Below are positions 33,922 to 43,257 of a DNA stretch of 64,000 nt, piece by piece (the first letter of the stretch is position 1; every line of letters begins with the position of its first letter). A model generated the notes under the pieces. The model was not told the origin of the DNA. It ran no database searches and was given only the letters and a program-made list of their open reading frames with translations. The stretch comes from Bacteriovorax sp. Its GTDB lineage: Bacteria > Bdellovibrionota > Bacteriovoracia > Bacteriovoracales > Bacteriovoracaceae. The DNA lies in assembly GCA_014377485.1 (NCBI GenBank), contig JACMPM010000003.1:62001-126000 (forward strand). The letters run 5' to 3'. Made by a program: the position numbers and the translations under genes.

Positions 33922-35283
33922 ATGTCAAAGTTCATGCCTAAATTATTTAAGATTTTTTTGACCGGTTTATTAATCGGCATGCCACTTACTATACCTTTAA
34001 ATGCCAAGGTTTATGATTTTACTGAGGACAATAAATTAACTCTGCTCCAAGATGCAAGAGCAGCCGTCGAATTAAAACTCGATTTAGTCAGACATGCAAA
34101 ACATCATATTCACATTATGACTTATTATTGGGACAACAATGGCTATCCATTAGAGTTGATGAAAGAATTAAATAATGCTCATGCACGGGGTGTCGATGTT
34201 CGTATTATCACAACCTATATACCAAGTGTAACGATGGATATTTTTGGTAAATCAAAAAAAATACTTTATAAAAATGCAGATAAAAAATCTAAAGCCGTGC
34301 TCTCATACTTAAAACTGATTCCGGGAAATAATGAAGCCATCACAAATAATATTCATGAAAAGATTTTTTTAGTTGATGGTGAGGAGGCTATACTTGGTGG
34401 CAGAAATATTTCGGAAAATGACTACCGCGCTAAAGATTTAGAAGTCATGATTGAAGGTCCAGTAGTCAATCAGATTCAAAAACACTTTGAAAAAATGTAT
34501 TCGTTTATGGTCATGCTTAAAATTAAGCATGTATGTTTCAATCCAAATGATCTATGCGCTGAAGATTTGAACAAAACTAAATTCACAGAGAAGAATGCCG
34601 GTTTTTATCCTGAACAAGTTCGATTTGCCAATGGGACAAAGGCCCGAATTTTGACTAATGAAATTTTAATACAACAATATGAAAACAATTATTGGGGCGA
34701 AAAAAGATTTCTTGCTCAAGATGATATTATTGATACTGTTGTTAAAATTGAATTCAACAAACTTCGTGCTTATAATTATTTTATCCTTCCGACAGAACGC
34801 TATAAACTTTATCTAGAAAAAAATCTGGCTGATGGGAAAATTATTGAAATGATCACTAATAGCAAAACGACTGCTGCTTCAATTAGCAATAAAGGGTATC
34901 TGTACGGACTTCCAGAAATGCATAATTTAGTAGAGCGTGGTTTGCAACTTTATCAGTGGCAAGATGGGGTGCCTGAACCAGGACAGGATCATATCGATTA
35001 TCTTCACGAAAAAGTTATGCTTTTTGACGATGATCATGGATTTATTGGATCACATAATTTTGGTTGTGGCAGTACTTCGGTAAGCAGTGAAATTGTAATA
35101 GAATTTTACTCCAAGCCAGTGGTTCAAACTTTAATTGATGTTTTTGAAGCAGAAAGAACAAATAGCCTTAAAACGACACTGGCTACAATTCCTGAAATTG
35201 AAAATGAAATTAAAGATAATAGTTTAATGATCAAATTTCTTCATAAGTTTTTTGTTAAAAATTTTGTCAGAGAAATGTTTTAG
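33922..35283 (+). CDS. Exported phospholipase D-like protein
   Basis: 453 residues with a hydrophobic N-terminus (LFKIFLTGLLIGMPLTIPLN) acting as signal or anchor. Two HKD motifs are complete: HEKIFLVDGEEAILGGRNIS near residue 150 and HEKVMLFDDDHGFIGSHNFG near 360. Such enzymes hydrolyse or transfer phospholipid headgroups; export suggests action on envelope lipids or on other cells. It differs from the cytoplasmic-type PLD at 5381-6709. The stop is one base before the convergent P-type ATPase stop. Confidence 0.85.
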   Translation: MSKFMPKLFKIFLTGLLIGMPLTIPLNAKVYDFTEDNKLTLLQDARAAVELKLDLVRHAKHHIHIMTYYWDNNGYPLELMKELNNAHARGVDVRIITTYIPSVTMDIFGKSKKILYKNADKKSKAVLSYLKLIPGNNEAITNNIHEKIFLVDGEEAILGGRNISENDYRAKDLEVMIEGPVVNQIQKHFEKMYSFMVMLKIKHVCFNPNDLCAEDLNKTKFTEKNAGFYPEQVRFANGTKARILTNEILIQQYENNYWGEKRFLAQDDIIDTVVKIEFNKLRAYNYFILPTERYKLYLEKNLADGKIIEMITNSKTTAASISNKGYLYGLPEMHNLVERGLQLYQWQDGVPEPGQDHIDYLHEKVMLFDDDHGFIGSHNFGCGSTSVSSEIVIEFYSKPVVQTLIDVFEAERTNSLKTTLATIPEIENEIKDNSLMIKFLHKFFVKNFVREMF

Positions 35284-35284
35284 C

Positions 35285-37825
35285 TCAAAGAGCAGGTTGC
35301 ATTTTTTTTAATCCAACTAATAATAATTCGCTAAAAAAAGTACTGGCTATAGAAACTAGCGTACAAATTAAAACATCTATTGGATGCAAGAATGAGAATC
35401 GCAATACAGCGCGAAGAGCGGGTAGGTAAAGTGCAAAGCCCAGCATTACTATCGAAGCGACTGTTAACCACATTACAACGTTATTTGGTTTATTTTTAAA
35501 CTTAGATTTCAAAGATATATTCGAGCCACGGCTTAAAAATATCAAAAAAGTATTTGAAAGAATTAAGGTAGAAAATACTAACGTTCGAGCGTCCTCCTCT
35601 CCATGATTTCTTCCAAGAGCAATAAAATAAACTGAAGCAAGTGCTGCAAATAATGTGGTTCCTCGCAAAAGGCTAGAATGCCAAATCTCATTATTAAATA
35701 AAGGCTCACTTGGAGATCGTGGCTTTTTTGTCATACTATCTGAACTGGCCGGTTCAACTTCAAATGCAATTGAAGAAGCTGGTTCAATAATTAAGTGAAG
35801 TAGAGCAATATGTGCTGGCAGTAACACCAGCGGGAGTCCAAGTAAGACGGGAAGGACTGACATTCCAGCTATCGGTATATGGATTGCGAATAAATAAATT
35901 AATGCATTTTTAATATTTGTATAAACTCTTCTTCCGGTGCGAATAGCCTCTACGATTGAAGAAAAATCGTCATCGAGCAATACTATAGCGGAAGATTCTC
36001 TCGCAACATCTGTTCCTCTTCCTCCCATTGCAATTCCAATATGTGCACTTTTAAGTGCCGGAGCATCGTTGACTCCATCGCCGGTCATGGCAACGATTTC
36101 ACCTGCCTTTTTAAGAGAGTCAACCAAACGAAGTTTTTGGGAAGGCATTACTCTTGAAAAAACGGACATATTTTTTGTCAATTCGACAAGTTCTACGTCA
36201 GACAAACTTTCCATCTGAGTGCCAGTAATGACTTGAGTTGGATTTTGCAATCCAATTTTTTTGGCAATACTGCTGGCAGTGAGTGGATGATCACCGGTTA
36301 GCATTATTACTCGAATACCTGCAGAGTGACATTCAGAAATTGATTCTTGAATACCAGCTCGTATAGGGTCTGTAATTCCAATTAATCCTAGAAAAGAAAA
36401 TTCAAAATCGTGCTGCTTAGATGGAAGTTGCGATGTTTCTATTCGCGATTTGGCCACACCTAGAACACGCAATCCAAGAGATGCCATTTCTTCCGCTTTT
36501 TGTTTTGTTATATTTGTTTGAATTTCATTCATATGGCATAGATCGATAATAGCTTCAGGTGCACCCTTTGCTCCTATTACAAACCCCCCGCCTGAATTTG
36601 GCTTCCATGCATGGGTGATGGATAGTAACTCGGGTGAAAGTGGATATTCTTTTTCAAGATTCCAATCGTGATGCAGGTGTTCAGATCCTTTTAGAAATTT
36701 TAATCCTGCTGAAGTAAAAGCAAGTTCCATTGGATCAAAAGGATCTTTTCTACTGGCAAGAATTCCAAACTCGAGAGTTTCGTGGAATTCTTCTGGAAGA
36801 GAAAGTACATTTGAGTCTGAGAGGTCAATTAATTTTTTTTGTGAATAAATTTTCTGTATGGCCATTTGGTTAAGAGTTAAAGTTCCAGTTTTATCAACAC
36901 ATAAAACAGTGATTGAACCTAGGTTTTCAACAGCAGAAATTTTACGGGTTAATACGGATCTTTTGGACAATCTCCATGCTCCCATTGCAAAAAAAATTGT
37001 CAGGACTGCGGGTAATTCATTTGGCAATATTGCCATACCTAAGGATAGTCCAATAAGTGAGCCTTCAATCCAATTGTGATGAGTAACGGAATAAACTATT
37101 ACGACAAGCGCGCATAGAAAAAACGCCAGCCATGCGAGACGTTTTACAAGTTTATTAGTCTGCTGCTCTAGTCGAGTCGAAATAATTTCAATTTGCTGAA
37201 TAGAGCTGCCAATTTTTCCTATCTGGGTATTAGAACCAATGTCATCAACCACCGCAATACCTTGTCCACGAATAACTGTCGTCGAAGCAAATATTTTTTC
37301 TTCGATTTTTTTTGCGACAGGAACTGATTCTCCAGTCAAAAGCGATTCATCGATTGCTATATTTGTACCTGAAATTAAGGTTGAGTCCGCAGGAACACGA
37401 TCTCCTTCACTCAGAAAAATAATCTCTTCTCTGACAACTTCACGTCCCGCGATACGTATTTTTTTCCCATTTCTTAGGACCAGGGCACGAGGACTTGAAA
37501 GTTCTCGAAGGGCTTCGAGCGCTCTTCCAGCTTTGGTTTCCTGAATGATAGTGATACCAATAATAAGGAATAAAAATGCAAGAAGCATAATTGCTTCCTG
37601 ATGATCGCCCAAGAAAAAATAGACGATTCCACAACCGAGTAGTAAATAAACCATCGGCTCTTTTAAAACTTCAAAGAAAAAAGAATATATTTTTTTGGGT
37701 TTACTTGAAGGAAGTTCATTTAATCCCTCTTTTTCCTGGCGCTGAAGAATAAGAGCTAATGAAAGCCCTCCACCTGCAAGTAAATTATTACCTTTAACAA
37801 TTTCACTTTTAGAATCACTTTCCAT
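35285..37825 (-). CDS. P-type cation-translocating ATPase (P2-like)
   Basis: 846 residues from ATG 37825, which has GGAG eight bases upstream; an upstream GTG has no SD. The domains are in order: actuator loop LLTGESVPVA, membrane PNELPAVLTIFFAMGAWRLS, phosphorylation site D311 in DKTGTLT, nucleotide-binding region and the hinge TGDGVNDAPALKSAHIGIAMG. C-terminal helices follow, as in Ca2+/cation P2-type pumps. The usual TM4 PEGLPA is here PNELPA, so the ion is uncertain. It is divergent from the tandem universal stress protein gene, and such pairs are common in low-oxygen stress islands. Confidence 0.9.
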   Translation of the reverse strand: MESDSKSEIVKGNNLLAGGGLSLALILQRQEKEGLNELPSSKPKKIYSFFFEVLKEPMVYLLLGCGIVYFFLGDHQEAIMLLAFLFLIIGITIIQETKAGRALEALRELSSPRALVLRNGKKIRIAGREVVREEIIFLSEGDRVPADSTLISGTNIAIDESLLTGESVPVAKKIEEKIFASTTVIRGQGIAVVDDIGSNTQIGKIGSSIQQIEIISTRLEQQTNKLVKRLAWLAFFLCALVVIVYSVTHHNWIEGSLIGLSLGMAILPNELPAVLTIFFAMGAWRLSKRSVLTRKISAVENLGSITVLCVDKTGTLTLNQMAIQKIYSQKKLIDLSDSNVLSLPEEFHETLEFGILASRKDPFDPMELAFTSAGLKFLKGSEHLHHDWNLEKEYPLSPELLSITHAWKPNSGGGFVIGAKGAPEAIIDLCHMNEIQTNITKQKAEEMASLGLRVLGVAKSRIETSQLPSKQHDFEFSFLGLIGITDPIRAGIQESISECHSAGIRVIMLTGDHPLTASSIAKKIGLQNPTQVITGTQMESLSDVELVELTKNMSVFSRVMPSQKLRLVDSLKKAGEIVAMTGDGVNDAPALKSAHIGIAMGGRGTDVARESSAIVLLDDDFSSIVEAIRTGRRVYTNIKNALIYLFAIHIPIAGMSVLPVLLGLPLVLLPAHIALLHLIIEPASSIAFEVEPASSDSMTKKPRSPSEPLFNNEIWHSSLLRGTTLFAALASVYFIALGRNHGEEDARTLVFSTLILSNTFLIFLSRGSNISLKSKFKNKPNNVVMWLTVASIVMLGFALYLPALRAVLRFSFLHPIDVLICTLVSIASTFFSELLLVGLKKMQPAL

Positions 37826-38010
37826 TAATCTGACTCCAAAAAATGGTTCCACGCAAGTTAATGATTTAGCTCCAATCTGTGTTCATGTCTATTTTATTAA
37901 AATATTAAAGATAAACTCAAGAATTTTTTCAAGAGATATTTTTTTGATAATTGATCTAACAATTTCCTTTATGTAGTATAAATTTGGGTAGTTCTATTTG
38001 GAGGCATCTG

Positions 38011-38868
38011 ATGAGAGTAATATGGACCTTTGACCCTTTCGATAAAAGTAAAGAGCTGCATAAGATTGGGAAAAAAATATTAAATAATTTATTCAATAAA
38101 AAAGATATTTTAGAAGTTGTTTACGTAGCTTCAAATGCAGAAGTAAAGCTTGCAACATCATACAATATTCCTGCAAACAAAAGATATTCAGATTTTCCAA
38201 AGAAATTAATAAAGGATCAACTTAATAAATTATCTTTAAAAGATATGAAAGTGGAAGTTCTATCAGAGAAAAGCCTCTCCCTAACCTCAAGAATAAAAAA
38301 AGTAGTAGAATATTCCAAGAAAAAAAAGATTGACCTGATAGTGATTGCAACCAATAGCAAAAAATTATTGCCTAGATTTGTACTTGGGAGTTTTGCAGAA
38401 TCTATTGTGCATTTGGCAATATGTGACTTACTTATTTATCACCAAAAAATAAAATTTGATTCAAAGGCGCCCGTGAATATTGTCTATGCACACGATTTTT
38501 CAACGAAAGGAACAATCGGTCTTGAGAGGGTTGTTGAATATGTTAAAAAATGGAATTCCGTTTTAACCATTGTGCATATTCCTGTTCCAGAAATTGGTAT
38601 GGATTTAAAAGATTTTAATGAGAAGACTCAAAAGCAAGTTCAAAAGATAGAAAAATCAATGCAAGTGCAAGATATTAATTACAAAATTTATCTTGAGTAT
38701 GAAGTTATGCCTATCTCCGATATTCTTTTGAATATTGCAAAGAAAACAAATGGCAGTATAATAGCAGTTGCAGCCCAGTCGAATAAATTATCTGCATTTT
38801 TGGGCGGTAGCATAACACGTCAGATTCTTCGTGAATCGTTACTGCCTACCCTCGTATTAAAAGTTTAG
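38011..38868 (+). CDS. Tandem universal stress protein (UspA-like)
   Basis: 285 residues from ATG 38011, preceded by TTGGAGG. It has two UspA domains of about 140 residues. The first ends KKLLPRFVLGSFAESIVHLA and the second ends NKLSAFLGGSITRQILRESL; the latter retains the GGS/SITRQ nucleotide-binding segment (GSx9-like). Such tandem proteins aid survival under starvation and oxygen limitation. It is divergent from the P-type ATPase and next to pckA. The nature of the bound nucleotide cannot be told. Confidence 0.9.
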   Translation: MRVIWTFDPFDKSKELHKIGKKILNNLFNKKDILEVVYVASNAEVKLATSYNIPANKRYSDFPKKLIKDQLNKLSLKDMKVEVLSEKSLSLTSRIKKVVEYSKKKKIDLIVIATNSKKLLPRFVLGSFAESIVHLAICDLLIYHQKIKFDSKAPVNIVYAHDFSTKGTIGLERVVEYVKKWNSVLTIVHIPVPEIGMDLKDFNEKTQKQVQKIEKSMQVQDINYKIYLEYEVMPISDILLNIAKKTNGSIIAVAAQSNKLSAFLGGSITRQILRESLLPTLVLKV

Positions 38869-38881
38869 TTTTTAAATAAAT

Positions 38882-38895
38882 ATGATCTTTGTCAT
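38882..38895 (+). promoter_or_regulatory. FNR-like box upstream of pckA
   Basis: ATGAT-CTTT-GTCAT matches the palindrome ATGATN4ATCAT found before the FNR-like regulator gene at nine of ten positions. It is centred about 40 bases before the TSS expected from the TATATT at 38915-38920, the activator position of FNR proteins. Confidence 0.45.
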
Positions 38896-38954
38896 GTTAT
38901 TTTTTGAAAATTTATATATTAATTAAATATTATGAGTTCAAAGGAAAATTGAAT

Positions 38955-40478
38955 ATGAATACTTTTAAAGAATTAATTAACCATCCCGGAATTTACAAAA
39001 ATTCTCATAAATCTCTTCTAATGGAAAAAGCCTTGCTAAATATGGAAGGAACATTGGGACCAGAAGGAGAGTTGGTTATAGAAACAGGGACCCATACAGG
39101 ACGTTCTGCCAACGATAAATATGTTGTTGTAAGTGAAAAGACAGAAGATAGAGTTTGGTGGGAAAATAATGTTAATAAAATGAATGAAGATGTCTTTAAA
39201 GAATTAACTACAGATATTGTGAATTATTTAAAGTCTCAAAAGGAATTATTTTTCACAGAGCGCTCGATAGGTTCAAATAAAAGTTTTTCACTGGGAATTG
39301 AGTTTTATTCAACTCAAGCTTCGGCTGCCTTCTTTACACAGTATATGTTCAAGCCGTTTGAGAAAGGAGTACATAATGATCACTACAAAATTCTTCATGC
39401 CCCAAATTTTATATTAGATCCAAAGAAATATGGAACGCGTTCTGAAACAGTAATTGCAACTTGTTTTAAGGAAAAAACTACTATTATTATTGGAACATTG
39501 TACGCCGGTGAAATCAAAAAAAGCATGTTTTCCATAATGAATTTTCTGCTTCCTGATGTGGGCATTCTTCCAATGCACTCAGGTGCAAACCAAAATCCTG
39601 ATAAAGAAAGTTTTGTATTTTTTGGTCTTTCGGGAACAGGTAAAACTACGCTTTCGACCGATGAGGGACTACAACTTATTGGAGATGATGAACACGGTTT
39701 ATCAGATAGAGGAGTTTTTAATTTTGAAGGAGGCTGTTATGCAAAAACGTATAAACTCTCTCCAGAGACAGAGCCTTCAATTTATCAGGCATCAACTCAA
39801 TATTCTTCTTTTTTAGAAAACGTAAAATTAGCTGCCGATAGAAGTTCAATTGATTTTTTTGATGATAGTTTAACTGAGAATGGACGTTCCAGTTATCCTT
39901 TGAGTTTTATAAAAAATCGGGTTGAATCTGGTGAAGGAAGTATTCCTCAGAATATTTTCTATCTCAGTGCTGATGCATTTGGAGTCTTGCCACCTGTGAG
40001 TTTGCTAAATTCTGAGCAGGCAATGGATTATTTTAAATTAGGTTATAGTGCAAAACTTGCCGGCACTGAAGTAGGAGTAAAAACGCCAACTGCTACTTTT
40101 TCAGCCTGTTTTGGGGCTCCATTTATGCTTCGACATCCAGAAGTTTATTCAAAATTGTTGAACGATTTTATTACTAAATATAAAATTAAAGTATGGCTAA
40201 TTAATACTGGCTGGTTTGGTGGAAGTTACGGCAAGGGGACACGATTTCCCTTAAAGATAACGAGAAATATTATCAGACAGATTCAGGCAGGAAAATTGAA
40301 TAATAGTGAATTTGTAAATGACGACATCTTTAAATTAAAAATTCCTAAGGGCATAGATCTTGTTGATTCATCGATCCTCGTTCCTCAAAATGCCTGGGCA
40401 AATCAAGAAGAATATCTTCAAGTGGCCAGAGGACTTGCAATAAGTTTTGAAGAACAATTAAAGAAGATGAAAAGATAA
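38955..40478 (+). CDS. pckA: Phosphoenolpyruvate carboxykinase (ATP)
   Basis: 507 residues from ATG 38955 with AAGGAAA upstream. ATP-type PEPCK landmarks are all present: the P-loop GLSGTGKTT at 224-232, the metal-binding GDDEHGL just after, and the substrate segments ETGTHTGRSANDKYVV near 35 and GTRFPLKITRNII near 435. It converts oxaloacetate plus ATP to PEP and CO2, or the reverse when energy is short. The FNR-like box before the gene suggests oxygen-dependent control. It is followed after 98 bases by a cytochrome-motif gene with its own box. Confidence 0.95.
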   Translation: MNTFKELINHPGIYKNSHKSLLMEKALLNMEGTLGPEGELVIETGTHTGRSANDKYVVVSEKTEDRVWWENNVNKMNEDVFKELTTDIVNYLKSQKELFFTERSIGSNKSFSLGIEFYSTQASAAFFTQYMFKPFEKGVHNDHYKILHAPNFILDPKKYGTRSETVIATCFKEKTTIIIGTLYAGEIKKSMFSIMNFLLPDVGILPMHSGANQNPDKESFVFFGLSGTGKTTLSTDEGLQLIGDDEHGLSDRGVFNFEGGCYAKTYKLSPETEPSIYQASTQYSSFLENVKLAADRSSIDFFDDSLTENGRSSYPLSFIKNRVESGEGSIPQNIFYLSADAFGVLPPVSLLNSEQAMDYFKLGYSAKLAGTEVGVKTPTATFSACFGAPFMLRHPEVYSKLLNDFITKYKIKVWLINTGWFGGSYGKGTRFPLKITRNIIRQIQAGKLNNSEFVNDDIFKLKIPKGIDLVDSSILVPQNAWANQEEYLQVARGLAISFEEQLKKMKR

Positions 40479-40485
40479 ATTATTA

Positions 40486-40499
40486 TTGATAATTATCAG
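40486..40499 (+). promoter_or_regulatory. FNR-like box upstream of the cytochrome-motif gene
   Basis: TTGAT-AATT-ATCAG matches the classical FNR consensus TTGATN4ATCAA at nine of ten positions. It lies between pckA and the gene starting at 40577, about 78 bases before that start. Confidence 0.5.
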
Positions 40500-40576
40500 C
40501 TTTTAATCATCTTTATATCCCAAGCAAAAAATAGTTGGTATATTAAAAAATACATTTATTAATCATGGAGGATCAA

Positions 40577-41743
40577 TTGGTTAGAATTTTATTTTTATGG
40601 GCGATGGTTTTTGGAACATTTTCATCTGACGCATTTTCTGTTGAGCCTTCAGAAGCTCAGGCGAAGGCGGTAATGAGCAATGTTTATGATTCATACCTAA
40701 AGATTATTCCGTATGCATACTCTACAAGAAATAATTTTGGTAACTTTAAAAATAAAAAAGAAAAAGAGGAGCTGCTAAAAAATCTCACCGATTTATCACA
40801 ATTTTTTAAAAGTGCTAAACATGCAGAATTTTTTCAACGTCCAGGTTTTAGACCGAGCCTTGAAGCAATTACTAATCATCTGGATGAAACTATAATGTCG
40901 GTAGAGGCAGATAGTTATGTCTTTGCTCAAAAGCGCTTAAATGTGATTGGCGCACTTTGTGTAACCTGCCACTCTCAATTGCCGGAATCAATTTCAAAGA
41001 ATGCTTTTAGAGACAATATTAAAAAGGAGAAAAGAGATCGCTTTGATTCTGATTTTTCTTATGCGAATTATCTTTACTTAGTACGTCGCTTTGATGAATC
41101 AAAAAATTATTTTGAAAAAGCAATAGATTCAGCATTGGGGGCTCCAAACGCTAGACCCAATCAAGAAGTAATTTCTTCTTTAAGAAAGATTATTTCTATG
41201 GATACAAAAATTAAATTTGACAGTGAAAAAGCCCGCTCTTCTATTGAAAAATGGGAAAAAGACTTAAGATTCTCTATCAATGATAAGAAAATCATTAATA
41301 GATGGGATGAGGATTTAAAAAAATGGAAAGGATTTGATCCAGCTTCAATTAAGTCAATGCCGAATTTTATTGAAAAAAACTTAAGCCCATTAGACATGAA
41401 GAAAGAAATTATTTTTACTGGCGAAGAAGATATCACTCTTCTAATTTCTTCGGGTGTTCTCTTTAATTACTTAGTTGAGAACCCAAGTTCTGATTTAGCA
41501 CCTGAAATACTTTATTGGTTGTCATTGGCCGAGCATCGCATGGGGCAGTCGTATTTCTTTTCATTGGGAGATCTTTATCTGAAAGACTGTATTAGAAAAT
41601 ATCCAGCTTCTCCTTACGCCAAAAAATGTTATCAGGAGTATGCAGATTCAATAGAGGCCGGTTATAGTGGATCTTCAGGAACAGATATTCCAGTTGGAGA
41701 AAAAAGAGAACTTATGAAACTAAAGAGTCTTTTGAAACCTTGA
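40577..41743 (+). CDS. Exported c-type cytochrome-motif protein with repeat-like C-terminal half
   Basis: 388 residues starting at TTG 40577, chosen because GGAGG lies five bases upstream; an ATG four codons earlier overlaps that SD. The signal peptide ends near residue 21 (FSSDAFS). A single CxxCH heme site, CVTCH, is at about residue 128 in NVIGALCVTCHSQLP. The second half has TPR-like helices (YANYLYLVRRFDESKNYFEKAI and SPYAKKCYQEYADSI). No known cytochrome family was recognised. With its FNR-like box and a respiratory setting it may be a periplasmic electron carrier or heme sensor. Confidence 0.75.
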   Translation: MVRILFLWAMVFGTFSSDAFSVEPSEAQAKAVMSNVYDSYLKIIPYAYSTRNNFGNFKNKKEKEELLKNLTDLSQFFKSAKHAEFFQRPGFRPSLEAITNHLDETIMSVEADSYVFAQKRLNVIGALCVTCHSQLPESISKNAFRDNIKKEKRDRFDSDFSYANYLYLVRRFDESKNYFEKAIDSALGAPNARPNQEVISSLRKIISMDTKIKFDSEKARSSIEKWEKDLRFSINDKKIINRWDEDLKKWKGFDPASIKSMPNFIEKNLSPLDMKKEIIFTGEEDITLLISSGVLFNYLVENPSSDLAPEILYWLSLAEHRMGQSYFFSLGDLYLKDCIRKYPASPYAKKCYQEYADSIEAGYSGSSGTDIPVGEKRELMKLKSLLKP

Positions 41744-41749
41744 TATATG

Positions 41750-41782
41750 AATAAGCCCAAGAAATATTTCTTAGGGCTTATT
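41750..41782. terminator. Bidirectional terminator
   Basis: AATAAGCCC/GGGCTTATT with an inner palindrome AAGAAATATTTCTT makes a long hairpin between two convergent genes. Confidence 0.75.
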
Positions 41783-41786
41783 TAAA

Positions 41787-43250
41787 TTACTTAATATTTA
41801 ATTTTCTGATGACACCTTCAATATCTGCAACAAAGAGCGAATCATCTTTAATCGTCACCGAGGCATCGGTTTCGTTCCATTTTTTATATGTCGATTGGGT
41901 AGGATTCCAGTGAGTTTTAACTGCCCCTGTTTTTATATCGAGTGCGAAGAGTCCATTATCTAATGAAGCATACCAAAGTAAATTTCTTTTTGTATCATAA
42001 TCCACGCTGCTAAAGGCATATGAAGTTTTTTCATTTCCTGTCTTAAAGCACCAATCTTTGTTTTTTGTGAGTATGTTTATCGCACAGACGTTCCCTTTAT
42101 AATCAGAGATAACCGCCAGTTCATATTTAAGAGATTTAATAATAAGAGGCTTTCCAATTAACGGAGCTTCAAATGGTATTGTAAAATCAGCGATACCCGT
42201 TTTTTTGTCGAGGCAATGAAGCATTCCAATATTTGAAGTGAAATAAATTTCTCCTAAAGTGTAGCATACGTCCTTACTTCCAATTACAGGATGCATCCAA
42301 TTTGAAAGTGGAAGTTCTTTTTGCCAAAGTTTTTTACCGGTAGAAAATTCATAAGCTGTGGCATAGGTACGATCTTGAATATTACCTTTTTCTTTTCCAC
42401 TTCCAGTGTAAATAACCCCGTTTTCAATACTCACAGTTGCATCCAAGTGACCGTCTATAGCATGCCATTTTTCTTTTAAGCTATCGGGAGAAATTGCGTA
42501 GAGCCCATCTTTTCCTGCTGTCAGGAAAAGCAGAGTTTCATTATTATAAGTTTCAATCAGAGGTTGACCTTCAGTATGTCCTTTGGTTTGAAATGATCCA
42601 GCAAATTTTCCAGTTTTTAAATCAAAAGAATAAATTCTTGCATGATGAGTATTGTGATTACCTTCACCGGCATAGAGGTGAGAATTGTAAATAACAGGTC
42701 TAGTTGTAACTTGAGTTCCAATGTAAAAGCTGCGTTTAGTTTTTCCATTATCAAGATCAAGCTCATGGATCAGACCATCATCTGTTCCAAAAAAAATGGA
42801 ATTACCGCTAATTACGCCAGAGCGAAAAGCTCCTTTTTTTAATTTCTGAGTCCATACTTCTTTTAATTCATGGATGGTGACTATTTTATTATCTTTAGAG
42901 TCTGAGAGATTAAATGAATGAACTCGCCCTAGGGCATTTTCATAAACTGAATATGATGAAATTGCATGCTGTGAGGATTGGTATTTTAGAGCGACAATTG
43001 GACTAGGAAGGGTTTTTAAAAAACCATAGGCTCGATAAGCTCCAATCATTGCGAAATTTAATATAACAGCGCTGATTAAAATCTTCTTGGTTAAAAGCAC
43101 TTCAAGAAGTTGCTTAGGTCCTTCCATTTTTAATTTAATACCAAACCAACCGGCTACTACAGTGGCAATGGAACTTAATATAACAGTAAGGCCGGTGAGG
43201 GGAATTAATACAGTGGGAATGATGGCCATGTTATAATTTAGCCCCGTCAT
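41787..43250 (-). CDS. Membrane-anchored PQQ-type beta-propeller protein
   Basis: About 487 residues from ATG 43250, eight bases after the stop of the PEP-utilising gene; earlier in-frame Mets lie inside that gene. TM helices at about residues 8-35 and 54-75 anchor the protein. A PQQ-like propeller follows, with repeating WxxxL blades such as GKKLWQKELPL, TGKFAGSFQTKG and KNKDWCFKTGN. The blades show no clear catalytic metal-binding Glu/Asp set, so this may be a scaffold or sensor rather than a dehydrogenase. It forms a pair with the upstream PEP-utilising protein. Confidence 0.75.
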   Translation of the reverse strand: MTGLNYNMAIIPTVLIPLTGLTVILSSIATVVAGWFGIKLKMEGPKQLLEVLLTKKILISAVILNFAMIGAYRAYGFLKTLPSPIVALKYQSSQHAISSYSVYENALGRVHSFNLSDSKDNKIVTIHELKEVWTQKLKKGAFRSGVISGNSIFFGTDDGLIHELDLDNGKTKRSFYIGTQVTTRPVIYNSHLYAGEGNHNTHHARIYSFDLKTGKFAGSFQTKGHTEGQPLIETYNNETLLFLTAGKDGLYAISPDSLKEKWHAIDGHLDATVSIENGVIYTGSGKEKGNIQDRTYATAYEFSTGKKLWQKELPLSNWMHPVIGSKDVCYTLGEIYFTSNIGMLHCLDKKTGIADFTIPFEAPLIGKPLIIKSLKYELAVISDYKGNVCAINILTKNKDWCFKTGNEKTSYAFSSVDYDTKRNLLWYASLDNGLFALDIKTGAVKTHWNPTQSTYKKWNETDASVTIKDDSLFVADIEGVIRKLNIK

Positions 43251-43257
43251 TTTTGCA

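Noticed and set aside
37944..37957. TTGAT-like site before the stress protein gene
   Set aside because: The second half does not match ATCAA/ATCAT at the four-base spacing.
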